From Caulobacter endophyticus (GTDB lineage: Bacteria > Pseudomonadota > Alphaproteobacteria > Caulobacterales > Caulobacteraceae), in NCBI RefSeq assembly GCF_029543245.1, contig NZ_JARQWV010000014.1, positions 1 to 64,000 of the forward strand: 64,000 bases of DNA, given 5' to 3'. The notes beneath the pieces are model-generated. The model did no database searches. It saw nothing but the letters and a program-made list of their open reading frames with translations, and was not told where the DNA came from. The position numbers and the translations under genes are program-made. Positions 1 to 7,817 of this stretch are shown piece by piece. Positions within the stretch are counted from its first letter, which is position 1. Each line of letters opens with the position of its first letter.

Positions 1-234
1 ACCTCCAAGGGCATCGCCGGCGTGCCGCGCGCCTCGCTCGTGGTGATCATGGCCACCCTGACCTATTTCGGCCTGCCGGAAGCCTGGATCGCCCTGGTCC
101 TGGGCGTCGACCACCTGCTCGACATGGGCCGCTCGGCCACCAACGTCGTCGGCAACTCCGTCGCCGCCGCCGTCGTCGCCAAGTGGGAGGGCGAGTTGGA
201 GGACATGCCGGAGGCCGAGGCCGCCAAGGCCTGA
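1..234 (+). CDS. Dicarboxylate/cation symporter (SDF family), C-terminal end only
   Basis: The window opens inside this gene; the last 77 codons are readable in frame 1 and end in TGA. The family (DctA/GltP, sodium- or proton-coupled dicarboxylate/glutamate symporters of the inner membrane) is recognised from the signature around GVDHLLDMGRSATNVVGN, which corresponds to the conserved TM8 stretch D-x2-R-[ST]-x2-N-V-x-G carrying substrate- and cation-contacting Asp, Arg and Asn residues. The preceding segment SKGIAGVPRASLVVI matches the HP2 region of the family. The tail after TM8 is short and acidic. A strong hairpin terminator follows 22 bases after the stop, so this is the last gene of its transcript. 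Exact substrate cannot be told from this fragment. Confidence 0.88.
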   Translation, partial: TSKGIAGVPRASLVVIMATLTYFGLPEAWIALVLGVDHLLDMGRSATNVVGNSVAAAVVAKWEGELEDMPEAEAAKA

Positions 235-255
235 CGCGCCTCACGATCGCAACAG

Positions 256-292
256 AAAGGGCGGGACCTCACGGTCCCGCCCTTTTTCTTTT
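256..292 (+). terminator. Rho-independent terminator after the symporter
   Basis: A perfect 13-bp stem (256-268 pairing with 273-285) with a TCAC loop is followed by a T-rich tail TTTCTTTT. It sits just downstream of the symporter stop. The stem starts with AAA, so it could also serve the convergent gene from the other strand, although that gene ends 165 bases away. Confidence 0.9.
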
Positions 293-456
293 GTCCCCCA
301 CCAAACCCGCCTCCCTCGCCCTTGTGGCGAGGGCCCATGCCGGCGGCTGCTCAGATCTTGGTCGCGCTCGAAAGGTCTGAGCAGGCTGAACCATGGATCC
401 TGGGCACAAGGCCCAGGAAGGCGAGGAAGGGGATGAGCGTGAGGGAGCCGCAGCCC

Positions 457-2388
457 CTACTTCACCGTCTTGTCCACGGTCTCGCGGGTCACGGCGTGAT
501 AGAGCGGCCGGCTCTGCGCATAGATGCGCCTGGCGATCGACTGGCCCCAGTCGCCCTGGCCCCACAGCGAGGCGAACAGCGGGGCGACGAACTTGCGGCG
601 GCCCTGGCCGGTCAGGAACTGCTCCAGCGAGGCCACGGCCGGCTCGTAGCGGTTGGCGACGGCTAGCTGCAGCCAGGCGAAGCGGATCTCGCTGTTGCCC
701 TGGGCCGACAAGCCGAAGGCCGTGTCGACGGCGGCCAGGCGCTCGGCCGACAGTTGCCGCGGCAGGCCGCCGACGAAGCGCACGCGCTCGGACGTGCTCC
801 AGGCCTTCCAGGCGTCGAGCGGCGCAGCCCCGCCGGCGGCGAAGGCCTTGGCCTGGGCGTCGACGGCCTCGAAGGCCTTGGACTGGATGTGGACGGCGTT
901 TTCCGGCAGGCCCGGCTGGTAGATCCAGCGCTGGACGTCGATCTTCTGCTCCAGCGCCTTGTCGCCCTTGAACAGGTGCGTACGCAGGTCGGCGATGAAG
1001 CCCTCGGCGGTCTGCGGCTGGAAGGCGTGGCGGTCGAAATAGCCGCGCAGATAGGCGTCCCAGCGCTCGCGGCCGACCTCCTTTTCGATGGTGCGCAGGA
1101 AGGCCGCGCCCTTCTCGTAGGGGATGTCGGTCATGCCGTCGTCGGGGTCGCGGCCGGTCAGGTCGATGTGCAGGCGGGTATCGGGACCGGTGGGACCGCC
1201 GGCCTCCTCGATGGCCTCGTGCAGGTCGGTCCAGCCCAGGTCGGCCAGCATGGCGGCCGTGTCCTTGCCGTACAGGGCCTCCATGATCCGGTTCTCGAAA
1301 TAGACCGTGAAGCCCTCGTTGAGCCAGAAGTCGGCCCAGGTGGCGTTGGTCACCAGATTGCCCGACCACGAGTGCGCCAACTCGTGCGCCACCAGGCTGA
1401 CCAGCGAGCGGTCGCCGGCGATCACCGTCGGGGTGGCGAAGGTCAGGCGCGGGTTCTCCATGCCGCCGAACGGGAACGACGGCGGCAGCACCAGCAGGTC
1501 GTAGCGACCCCACCGGTAGGGGCCGTAGAGCTTCTCGGCGGCCTCGACCATCTTCTCGACGTCGGCGAACTCCCAGGCCGCGGCCTTCAGGGTCGAGGGC
1601 TCGGTGTAGATGCCCGTGCGCTTGCCCAGCGGCTGGAAGGCCAGGTCGCCGATGGCGATGGCGATCAGGTAGGGCGCGACGGGCTTGTCCATCCTGAAGC
1701 GATAGGCGCGGCCGCCGCCGGCCACGGGCTCGCCGTCCGGGGTCAGTTGCTCGGCGCTCATCACCGCCTTCAGGCCTTCGGGCGCGACGATGCGGGCGGT
1801 CCAGGTCTGGCGGATACCGGGGCTGTCCTGGGTGGGAATCCAGGTGCGGTTGAGGATCGCCTGGCCCTGGCTGAACAGATAGGGCTTTTGCTTGCCCGCC
1901 GTCTGCGAGGGCGACAGCCATTGCAGGGCCGCGCCGTCGGGGGCGCTTTCATAGGCGATGACGATGCGCTTGGCGCCGTTCAGGGCCACGGTCAGCGGCG
2001 CGCCGATGTGCGGGTCTGCCGCGCCCAGGGTCCACTTCAGCGGCTGGCCCTTGGCGTTGGTGATCGACTTGACGACCAGGCCCTTGGTGTCGAGCACCAC
2101 GTCCTTGGCGCCCGGCGCCAGCAGCAGGTCGAGGGCGGCCGTGCCGACCATCTTCTTGCCCGTGAAGTCGGCGGTCAGGTCGAGATCGACATGGGTGACG
2201 CGGGCGATCTTCGGCTTGGCGTAGGAGTGGATGTCCGTGGCGTCCGAGGCGGTCGACAGCGGGGCGACCATCGGCTTGGCCGGCGCGGACCCCGCCTGCG
2301 CCTGGGCCATGGCGGGAACGGCGGCGGCGCCGAGCAGCGCGGCCATCAGGACGGCGCGCGGGGTGTGCAAGATCAGGGACATGGGCAA
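457..2388 (-). CDS. M1 family metallo-aminopeptidase, LTA4-hydrolase-like
   Basis: A 643-aa exported zinc aminopeptidase. An N-terminal signal peptide ends near MAQAQA (residues 26-32). The exopeptidase motif GGMEN is at residues 308-312 and the zinc site HELAH at 335-339, with the third ligand Glu in WLNEGFTVYFE about 19 residues later. The surrounding LTFATPTVIAGDRSL is close to the leukotriene-A4 hydrolase branch of M1 rather than the larger PepN branch, and the length (around 610-650 aa) fits that branch plus a signal peptide. The C-terminal 200 residues form the expected helical domain. Role: removal of N-terminal residues from peptides in the periplasm. The start at 2388 is supported by the signal peptide; MSLIL two codons in is an alternative. 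It stands alone on the minus strand, convergent with the symporter. Confidence 0.93.
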   Translation of the reverse strand: MPMSLILHTPRAVLMAALLGAAAVPAMAQAQAGSAPAKPMVAPLSTASDATDIHSYAKPKIARVTHVDLDLTADFTGKKMVGTAALDLLLAPGAKDVVLDTKGLVVKSITNAKGQPLKWTLGAADPHIGAPLTVALNGAKRIVIAYESAPDGAALQWLSPSQTAGKQKPYLFSQGQAILNRTWIPTQDSPGIRQTWTARIVAPEGLKAVMSAEQLTPDGEPVAGGGRAYRFRMDKPVAPYLIAIAIGDLAFQPLGKRTGIYTEPSTLKAAAWEFADVEKMVEAAEKLYGPYRWGRYDLLVLPPSFPFGGMENPRLTFATPTVIAGDRSLVSLVAHELAHSWSGNLVTNATWADFWLNEGFTVYFENRIMEALYGKDTAAMLADLGWTDLHEAIEEAGGPTGPDTRLHIDLTGRDPDDGMTDIPYEKGAAFLRTIEKEVGRERWDAYLRGYFDRHAFQPQTAEGFIADLRTHLFKGDKALEQKIDVQRWIYQPGLPENAVHIQSKAFEAVDAQAKAFAAGGAAPLDAWKAWSTSERVRFVGGLPRQLSAERLAAVDTAFGLSAQGNSEIRFAWLQLAVANRYEPAVASLEQFLTGQGRRKFVAPLFASLWGQGDWGQSIARRIYAQSRPLYHAVTRETVDKTVK

Positions 2389-2432
2389 TCCGTGGAAGCG
2401 GAACTTTGCCCCCTTATTCCAGATACGGACGG

Positions 2433-3551
2433 CTACAGATAGTCGAGCAGGCTCATCCCGGTCTTGATCGACCCGTCGGGGCCGAACATCGACGAAAGTT
2501 TCGCCGACAGGTTCTGCGTCGCGACCATCTTCTCGTACAGCGCCGGGGTCCAGCCGACCGCCTCGCGCTCTTCGGCGCTCATCGAGACGTACTGCGAGAC
2601 CAGCGTCCGTCCGAAGGCCGAGCCGTCGCCCGACTGCTGGGCCGCCTTCCAGTAGGACGACACGCCTTCGCGGTTGCGGCTGCGGATCTCGCCGGCGGCC
2701 TCCTTGGCCTCATGCTCGGAGAACTGGCCGCCCTTGTTCAGCGCGATGGCCGACAGCGAACGGTCGTCGAAGCGGGTAAAGTCGATCTTGCCGGCGTCGG
2801 GACCGACCGCCATCCCCTCCCCGGTCGCCAGGTTGTACTGGCGGTCCAGCGCCACGCGGACGTCGGCGACCACGTCGTCGATGTCGCGCGAGCGGGGGTT
2901 GGAAACGACGCCGCCGTTCTGCTTGACGTAGGCGGCGACCGGATCGTCGGCGATGCCAGTCGGCGCGGTCCCCGGCTTGGCCGTGGACTGGCGCAGGCCC
3001 TCGACCAGGGCGGCCTTTTCGTTCTGCCACTTCAGCGTGGCCTTTTCCTCAGCCCCTGCGCCCTCGTGACGGGTCAGGGCCGCCTTGTAGAGGCCGGCAT
3101 AGTCGCCGGTGACCCGGGCGTCGGCCGCGGGACCGGCCAGGGCGGCGTTCTGCCCCGACTGCAATTGCAGGCTGGCGACCACCTGCTCCTCGATCGGGAA
3201 GCTTCCGCCCTGGTTCGAGGCGATGGCGTAGAGGGCCCGGCGGTCCAGGCCCGAGACGTCGATCGTCGCCTTGCCGTCCTTGAGGGCGCTGGTCGCCTTG
3301 GCGGCCGCGAGCAGGGCGTCGAGGCTCTTGCGAGCGTCGGAGACCACGGCGCCCAGGTCGCGGTTGTCGGCCTTGCCCGCCAGCGCCGCCTGGGCCTCGG
3401 CCGAGAGGGTGACGCTGACGCTGGACGCACCCGTCCTGGCGGCCTCGGCGGCCTTGGCCTGCTGCTGGGCGACGGTTCCCGTCTGGCTGTTCGTCGCGCC
3501 CGCATAGGCATAGGCGGCGGCGTAGCCCTGCGACCCGATCCTGGTCATCAC
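2433..3551 (-). CDS. Unknown protein with two copies of an internal domain
   Basis: A 372-aa protein I do not recognise as a named family. It is Ala/Ser/Gln-rich at the N-terminus (about residues 1-55), with no signal peptide or membrane segment. Two halves resemble each other: a stretch ending IDVSGLDRRALYAIASNQGG (about residues 97-117) is echoed by IDFTRFDDRSLSAIALNKGG (about 250-270), and both are preceded by an Asp-Leu/Ile-x2-Val-Val-x-Asp-x-Arg-x2-Leu-Asp segment. The C-terminus carries a hydrophobic LLDYL tail. Codon use is normal for the window, so it is likely a real gene. It is 45 bases upstream of the aminopeptidase on the same strand but separated by a gap; shared transcription is possible, not shown. 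Function unknown. Confidence 0.72.
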   Translation of the reverse strand: MMTRIGSQGYAAAYAYAGATNSQTGTVAQQQAKAAEAARTGASSVSVTLSAEAQAALAGKADNRDLGAVVSDARKSLDALLAAAKATSALKDGKATIDVSGLDRRALYAIASNQGGSFPIEEQVVASLQLQSGQNAALAGPAADARVTGDYAGLYKAALTRHEGAGAEEKATLKWQNEKAALVEGLRQSTAKPGTAPTGIADDPVAAYVKQNGGVVSNPRSRDIDDVVADVRVALDRQYNLATGEGMAVGPDAGKIDFTRFDDRSLSAIALNKGGQFSEHEAKEAAGEIRSRNREGVSSYWKAAQQSGDGSAFGRTLVSQYVSMSAEEREAVGWTPALYEKMVATQNLSAKLSSMFGPDGSIKTGMSLLDYL

Positions 3552-3650
3552 GCACTCGAGCTCGATTCAACTTCGGCGAGTTGTAGCAGGCTCGATGTGA
3601 TTTGAAATATTTGGAAATCAGAAGGTTGGTTGGTTAACGACCAACCGGCC

Positions 3651-3765
3651 TCGTCATCCCGGGCGGAGGACCGCGAAGCGGGCCGCAGACCCGGGACCCA
3701 GGGGCCAACGCAATGCGGTTGCTCCTGGGTCCCGGCTCTCCGCTTCGCCGCGGCCGGGATGACGA
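3651..3765. repeat. Intergenic palindrome with two nested hairpins
   Basis: The outer arms TCGTCATCCCGG and CCGGGATGACGA are reverse complements, and the inner arms GGGACCCAGGGGC / GCTCCTGGGTCCC pair around a short centre at about 3700-3720. Two smaller GCGAAGCGG / CCGCTTCG-type hairpins sit inside. It fills the space between DUF2948 and the unknown gene, and is typical of the mobile or REP-like palindromes found between genes in Caulobacter. It may act as a terminator or mRNA stabiliser for murA-DUF2948; it is not followed by a T-run. Confidence 0.75.
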
Positions 3766-3775
3766 ACCGAGGGAA

Positions 3776-4216
3776 CTACCCCTCGTGACCCGGCTGGCGC
3801 GGAGTGGCCCAGGGGTCCGACACGTCGGCCAGCACCACCTCGATGCAGTCGACGGCCACCTTCAGGTCGCCGCCGCCGGCGAAGGTCAAGAGCACCGTGC
3901 CGCCCGGCGCCTCCTGCCCCGGCTCGAAGCCGATCGACAGCAGCTCGACCACCGCCTGCTTGGCGTCGCGGCGCAGGTTGCGGGCCTGGACGCCGGTGAC
4001 GTCGCCCAGTTGCAGGGCCGAGCGCACGCGCTCGCCGCCCTTGCCCCGCTTGGCGCCCGCTTCCCAGCGGAAGCGGTTGCAGGCGAGCGTCAGGGTGCGG
4101 GCCCCGGCGTCCCAGCGGATGTCGCCGATCTTGGCCACGGCGTCCTGCAAGGCGGCCGAGACCACCTCGAGATCGGCCGGTTCCTGGGCCAGCAGGCGAA
4201 GGGGAGCGGCGGTCAT
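3776..4216 (-). CDS. DUF2948 family protein
   Basis: A 146-aa soluble protein beginning MTAAPLRLLAQEPADLEVVS. The opening LRLLAxDxxDLxVxSAxLQDAV and the segment RFRWE are typical of the alphaproteobacterial DUF2948 family, which regularly lies directly downstream of murA, as here (3-base gap to murA). No signal peptide, membrane segment or catalytic motif is evident. The tight spacing implies co-translation with murA and suggests a link to envelope synthesis, but the function is not known. Confidence 0.85.
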   Translation of the reverse strand: MTAAPLRLLAQEPADLEVVSAALQDAVAKIGDIRWDAGARTLTLACNRFRWEAGAKRGKGGERVRSALQLGDVTGVQARNLRRDAKQAVVELLSIGFEPGQEAPGGTVLLTFAGGGDLKVAVDCIEVVLADVSDPWATPRQPGHEG

Positions 4217-4219
4217 GGC

Positions 4220-5509
4220 TTAGAGCTCCGGCTCGCCGTCGCCCTTGATGCGACGCACCTGGGCCCCGCAGGCGCCCAGCTTCTCTTCCAGGCGTTCGAA
4301 GCCGCGATCCAGGTGATAGATGCGCGACACGACGGTCTCGCCGCGCGCCACCAGGCCCGCGATCACCAGGCTGACCGACGCCCGAAGGTCGGTGGCCATC
4401 ACCTCGGCGCCTTCCAGCTGGGCGACGCCGCGCACGCGGGCTTCGCCGCCGTGCACCGAGATGTCGGCGCCCAGGCGCATCAGCTCGGGGGCGTGCATGA
4501 AGCGGTTCTCGAAGATCGTCTCGCGGATGCGGCTCTCGCCGTTCGCCGTTGTCATCAGGGCCATGAACTGGGCCTGGAGGTCGGTAGCGAAACCCGGGAA
4601 CGGCGCGGTTTCGAGGTCGACGGCGTTCAGGCGCGAGCCGTTGCGCTTGACGATGACGCCGTCCTCGGTGCGCACGACCGTGGCGCCGGCTTCCTCGAGC
4701 TTTACCGACAGGCTTTCGATCAGCTCCGGGCGAGCCTTGGTCAGGCGCACTTCACCGCCGGCCATGGCGGCGGCGACGGCGTAGGTGCCCATCTCGATGC
4801 GGTCGGGGATCACCGAGTGGGTCGCGCCGTTCAGGCGGGCGACGCCGGTGATCGTGACGGTGGGGGTGCCCGCGCCCTCGACCTTGGCGCCCATGGCGTT
4901 CAGGCATTCCTGCAGGTCCACCAGTTCCGGCTCGCAGGCGGCGTTCTTGATCACCGTCACGCCGTCGGCCAGCACGGCGGCCAGCATGGCGTGCTCGGTG
5001 GCGCCCACCGAGACGATCGGGAAGCTGATCTCGGCGCCCTTCAGGCCGCGCGGGGCCTGGGCGTAGACATAGCCTTCGTGCAGGTCGATCTTGGCGCCCA
5101 GGGCTTCCAGGGCCTGCAGATGCAGGTCGACAGGACGCGCGCCGATGGTGCAGCCGCCAGGCAGGGAAACCTTGGCCTGGCCCGAGCGGGCGACCAGCGG
5201 GCCCAGTACGTTGAACGAGGCGCGCATCTGGCGCACCAGGTCATAGGGCGCAAAGCCGCTGGTGATTTCCGGCGCGTGCAGGATGGTCTGCTGGCCGTCC
5301 GGGCCGTCGCTTTCGGTGACGCTGACGCCCAGGCGCGTCAGCAGCTTGCCGAGGAATCGCGTGTCGGCCAGGCGCGGCATGTTGGTCAGGCGCAGCGGCT
5401 CGTCGGTGAGCAGGCTGGCGGCCATCAGCTTGATGGCCGAGTTCTTGGCGCCGCTCACGGGGATGACCCCGTTCAGCTGCGCGCCGCCGGTGATGGCGAT
5501 GCGATCCAA
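4220..5509 (-). CDS. murA: UDP-N-acetylglucosamine 1-carboxyvinyltransferase
   Basis: A 429-aa cytoplasmic enzyme that transfers enolpyruvate from PEP to UDP-GlcNAc, the first committed step of peptidoglycan synthesis and the target of fosfomycin. The start MDRIAITGG and the active-site pair K22-N23 in GAKNSAIK match E. coli MurA. The catalytic cysteine is present (C120, in [16 protein letters not shown]), so the enzyme should be fosfomycin-sensitive rather than a Cys-to-Asp variant. Length and the repeated inside-out alpha/beta barrel pattern are standard. A 51-aa gene lies upstream (5615-5770) and DUF2948 directly downstream. Confidence 0.97.
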   Translation of the reverse strand: MDRIAITGGAQLNGVIPVSGAKNSAIKLMAASLLTDEPLRLTNMPRLADTRFLGKLLTRLGVSVTESDGPDGQQTILHAPEITSGFAPYDLVRQMRASFNVLGPLVARSGQAKVSLPGGCTIGARPVDLHLQALEALGAKIDLHEGYVYAQAPRGLKGAEISFPIVSVGATEHAMLAAVLADGVTVIKNAACEPELVDLQECLNAMGAKVEGAGTPTVTITGVARLNGATHSVIPDRIEMGTYAVAAAMAGGEVRLTKARPELIESLSVKLEEAGATVVRTEDGVIVKRNGSRLNAVDLETAPFPGFATDLQAQFMALMTTANGESRIRETIFENRFMHAPELMRLGADISVHGGEARVRGVAQLEGAEVMATDLRASVSLVIAGLVARGETVVSRIYHLDRGFERLEEKLGACGAQVRRIKGDGEPEL

Positions 5510-5614
5510 TGAAAATCCCTCGAACGCGCGAAAAGACGTCCTTCGCGCGGGTCACATGTGAGGGCGCGGTTCTAACGCTTGCAAGGGGGCATGCAAGAGG
5601 CCGCGCCGATTCCC

Positions 5615-5770
5615 CTATTCGTCGCCTTGCGAGGACGATTCCGGCTTGGCCGAAGCGCTGGCGGGCGCCTTGCGACGGCGAAGGTTGGTTCGCAGGGCCT
5701 GGGCCAGGCGCGCCTCGCGATCGGCTTTTTCCTTGTCCTGGCTTGGGTTTGACGTCGGTGACCGGCTCAT
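5615..5770 (-). CDS. Small charged protein upstream of murA
   Basis: A 51-codon frame reading MSRSPTSNPSQDKEKADREA, then an Arg/Leu-rich helix (about residues 20-34) and an Ala/Ser/Pro tail ending QGDE. The central part is very basic (RLAQALRTNLRRRKAP), predicted as one amphipathic helix. It is on the murA strand with about 105 bases between stop and murA start. Small basic proteins of this kind occur near murA in alphaproteobacteria, but I cannot name a family. Coding use (GC-rich third positions and a sensible composition) supports a real gene. Confidence 0.6.
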   Translation of the reverse strand: MSRSPTSNPSQDKEKADREARLAQALRTNLRRRKAPASASAKPESSSQGDE

Positions 5771-5860
5771 GTGTCCACAGGTGAATTGCGTGCGACGCTT
5801 GGTCTATACGATTTGGGCTTTGCAATCCCGGAAATCGTTGGCTATACGCCCCTCCTCGCC

Positions 5861-5935
<75 letters not shown>

Positions 5936-5936
5936 C

Positions 5937-5964
5937 GGGGACCCAGATGGAAGTCTGGGTCCCC
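5937..5964 (+). terminator. Hairpin directly after tRNA-Thr
   Basis: An 11-bp perfect stem (GGGGACCCAGA, 5937-5947, with TCTGGGTCCCC, 5954-5964) begins one base after the tRNA CCA. There is no T-tract, only CACC. Its place suggests a processing or termination hairpin for the tRNA transcript. Confidence 0.55.
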
Positions 5965-6120
5965 ACCACACTCCAAAAAATGCGGCGAGACTTCCCAGAT
6001 TTGCAGCGGCTTGCGCAGCCCTGCGATCGCGCGCACGACGCGAATGGCGAAACGGGCCAGCGCCTCTACCCAGAATAGCGACGGTGACGTAGGTTTCTTC
6101 CAGTGTTTCTTGGGGGGCCT

Positions 6121-7185
6121 ATGAACCAGTACGGAATTAGCGACATCGAGGCTGAAGGCGCGTTCTCGACCGAGCCTTACAGCCTTTCGGATCGCCTGCT
6201 CGGGCGCATCAAGACCGCATACCGATCGGCCATCGCCACGGCGACGCCGAGCCAATCAGAGCTTTGGTCCGCCATTTCGCAAAGGTCCGCCGCCGTCCAT
6301 GAGGCGCTCGTTCACGACGACCGCGACGAGGAGCTGCGGGCCCTGCTGACGGATCCGGGCAAGCACTTCCTGTTCTACGGCTTCGACAACCTCTTCAAGG
6401 ACGACATCGAGCACCTGCAAAACCCGGCGGTGCGGAGCGGCCGGATCGCTCAGATAAACACCCTGCTCAGCCAACTGACCGACGCCCTCGGCTGCAGGCT
6501 CTACAATGAGGAATTCGGGGCGGGCCACTGGGCGACGTCGCTTCGCCCTCCCACCGCGCCGGCGTGCCTCGACGCCGTCCGCGAACGGGTCGGCGAAGTC
6601 CATTTCCCGAATCCCTTCCCCAGCGAGCACGGGCTGCCGACGCCCTCGGGCATCGTGACCTACCGCGCCATTCACGCGATCTATCAAGCCGTTCGCACCA
6701 AGGCGCTCTCCAATCGCTTCGGACGCAGGGTCGTCGAGGTGGGCGGCGGCCTGGGGCGGTCCGCCTTCTATTCCCAGGCTCTGGGCATCCGCGACTACAC
6801 CATCATCGACCTGCCCCTGACAGGGGTTGCGCAGGCGCTGTTCCTGGCCGCGGCCCTGGGCGAGAACAGGATCACGCTGGCGGGCGAGGCGCGGGTCGAA
6901 GGCGCCGTCGCGATCCTGCCGCCGACCGCGATCGGCCGCCTCAAGTTCGACCTGCTGGTCAATGTCGACTCCGTGACCGAAATGTCCCGCGCCGAGGCCG
7001 ATGGATATGCCGCCGAGGCCCGGCGGTCCTTCGCCGCGATCCTGTCTATCAATCACGAGGCGAACACCCACACGGCCGCCGAGGTGTTCGGCGTGACGAT
7101 GCGGGAAACCCGGTCTCCATACTGGCTGCGCCCCGGCTACACCGAAGAGGTCTACATTCCGCCGCGCCGGCCGCTGTGGCGCTAG
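6121..7185 (+). CDS. Putative sugar O-methyltransferase (SAM-dependent)
   Basis: A 354-aa protein. The SAM-binding motif I is VVEVGGGLGRSAFYS (about residues 205-219), followed by an acidic second strand DYTIIDLP, as in class I methyltransferases. The overall layout (long helical N-terminal 190 residues, then the Rossmann core, then a short C-terminal cap ending in the basic PPRRPLWR) resembles the 'putative sugar O-methyltransferase' family found in polysaccharide loci. The start at ATG 6121 is preceded three bases upstream by a GGGGGG run; an in-frame GTG at 6103 is possible. No glycan genes are adjacent; its neighbours are tRNA-Thr upstream and a convergent VOC gene downstream. Composition is a little less GC-biased at the 5' end than in the surrounding genes, so acquisition next to the tRNA is possible. 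The substrate is unknown. Confidence 0.7.
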   Translation: MNQYGISDIEAEGAFSTEPYSLSDRLLGRIKTAYRSAIATATPSQSELWSAISQRSAAVHEALVHDDRDEELRALLTDPGKHFLFYGFDNLFKDDIEHLQNPAVRSGRIAQINTLLSQLTDALGCRLYNEEFGAGHWATSLRPPTAPACLDAVRERVGEVHFPNPFPSEHGLPTPSGIVTYRAIHAIYQAVRTKALSNRFGRRVVEVGGGLGRSAFYSQALGIRDYTIIDLPLTGVAQALFLAAALGENRITLAGEARVEGAVAILPPTAIGRLKFDLLVNVDSVTEMSRAEADGYAAEARRSFAAILSINHEANTHTAAEVFGVTMRETRSPYWLRPGYTEEVYIPPRRPLWR

Positions 7186-7199
7186 GACGTCCCGCGCCG

Positions 7200-7233
7200 T
7201 GCTTCCCGCCGACCTCCCGGCGGGCGGGAAGCA
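7200..7233. terminator. Bidirectional hairpin between convergent genes
   Basis: An 11-bp perfect stem (TGCTTCCCGCC, 7200-7210, with GGCGGGAAGCA, 7223-7233) lies between the methyltransferase stop (7185) and the stop of the convergent VOC gene (7268). There is no T-run, so termination strength is uncertain. Confidence 0.5.
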
Positions 7234-7267
7234 TCGGTGCGAGAATCCAGGCGGCGCCTGACGCGTC

Positions 7268-7702
7268 CTAAAGGCTGCCCGCCTCGCCGGCCGGGACCGG
7301 CCCCTGCACGAACTCGATCAGGTTGCCCGCAAGGTCGCGGATGAAGCAGGCCGTGCCATGCGGCATCACCTTCAACCAGACGAGGTCGGCGCCCCTCGCC
7401 TTCAACTCTTCGACCAGGGCGGGCACGTCCGGCGCGACGAAGGCCACGTGCTTGACGCCGTGGGTGTGGACGTCGCGGTCGGGCACGCGGCGCTCGTCCG
7501 GCAGCGGCGCGGCCCCGGGAACCTCGAACAGCTCGATCCGCAGATCGCCGTTGGCGATCATCGCCACCTGCGCCGGAATGGTGGGGATCTCGAAACGGCG
7601 TTCGAGGGCGAAGCCCAGCACGCGGCCGTACCACTCCACCGCAGCATCCAGGTCGGGCACGCTGACGCCGCCGTGATGAAAGCCGTACCTGAAGCCGCCC
7701 AT
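7268..7702 (-). CDS. VOC / glyoxalase-fold protein
   Basis: About 144 aa from ATG 7702 (MGGFRYGFHHGGVSVPDLD); upstream in-frame codons exist to 7801 but precede the domain. It has the two beta-alpha-beta-beta-beta modules of the vicinal oxygen chelate superfamily: the first with HHGGVSVPDLDAAVEWYGRVLGF, the second with GVKHVAFVAPDVPALVEELKARG, ending in DLAGNLIEFVQ. Potential metal ligands are the His in HHGG, the Glu in RIELFE, the His in VKHVAF and the Glu in LIEFV. Family members include glyoxalase I, dioxygenases and epimerases; the substrate is not deducible. Convergent with the methyltransferase. Confidence 0.8.
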   Translation of the reverse strand: MGGFRYGFHHGGVSVPDLDAAVEWYGRVLGFALERRFEIPTIPAQVAMIANGDLRIELFEVPGAAPLPDERRVPDRDVHTHGVKHVAFVAPDVPALVEELKARGADLVWLKVMPHGTACFIRDLAGNLIEFVQGPVPAGEAGSL

Positions 7703-7817
7703 CGCAACTCGCCCCGCCTCGTCGCATGGAAAGGCCATGCGGTGGGCAAGTCTCTCTCCACGAGAGCAGATCGTCATCCGCTCCGCGCCGAGCGCCCGCA
7801 CAGCGATCGACGAGGTC

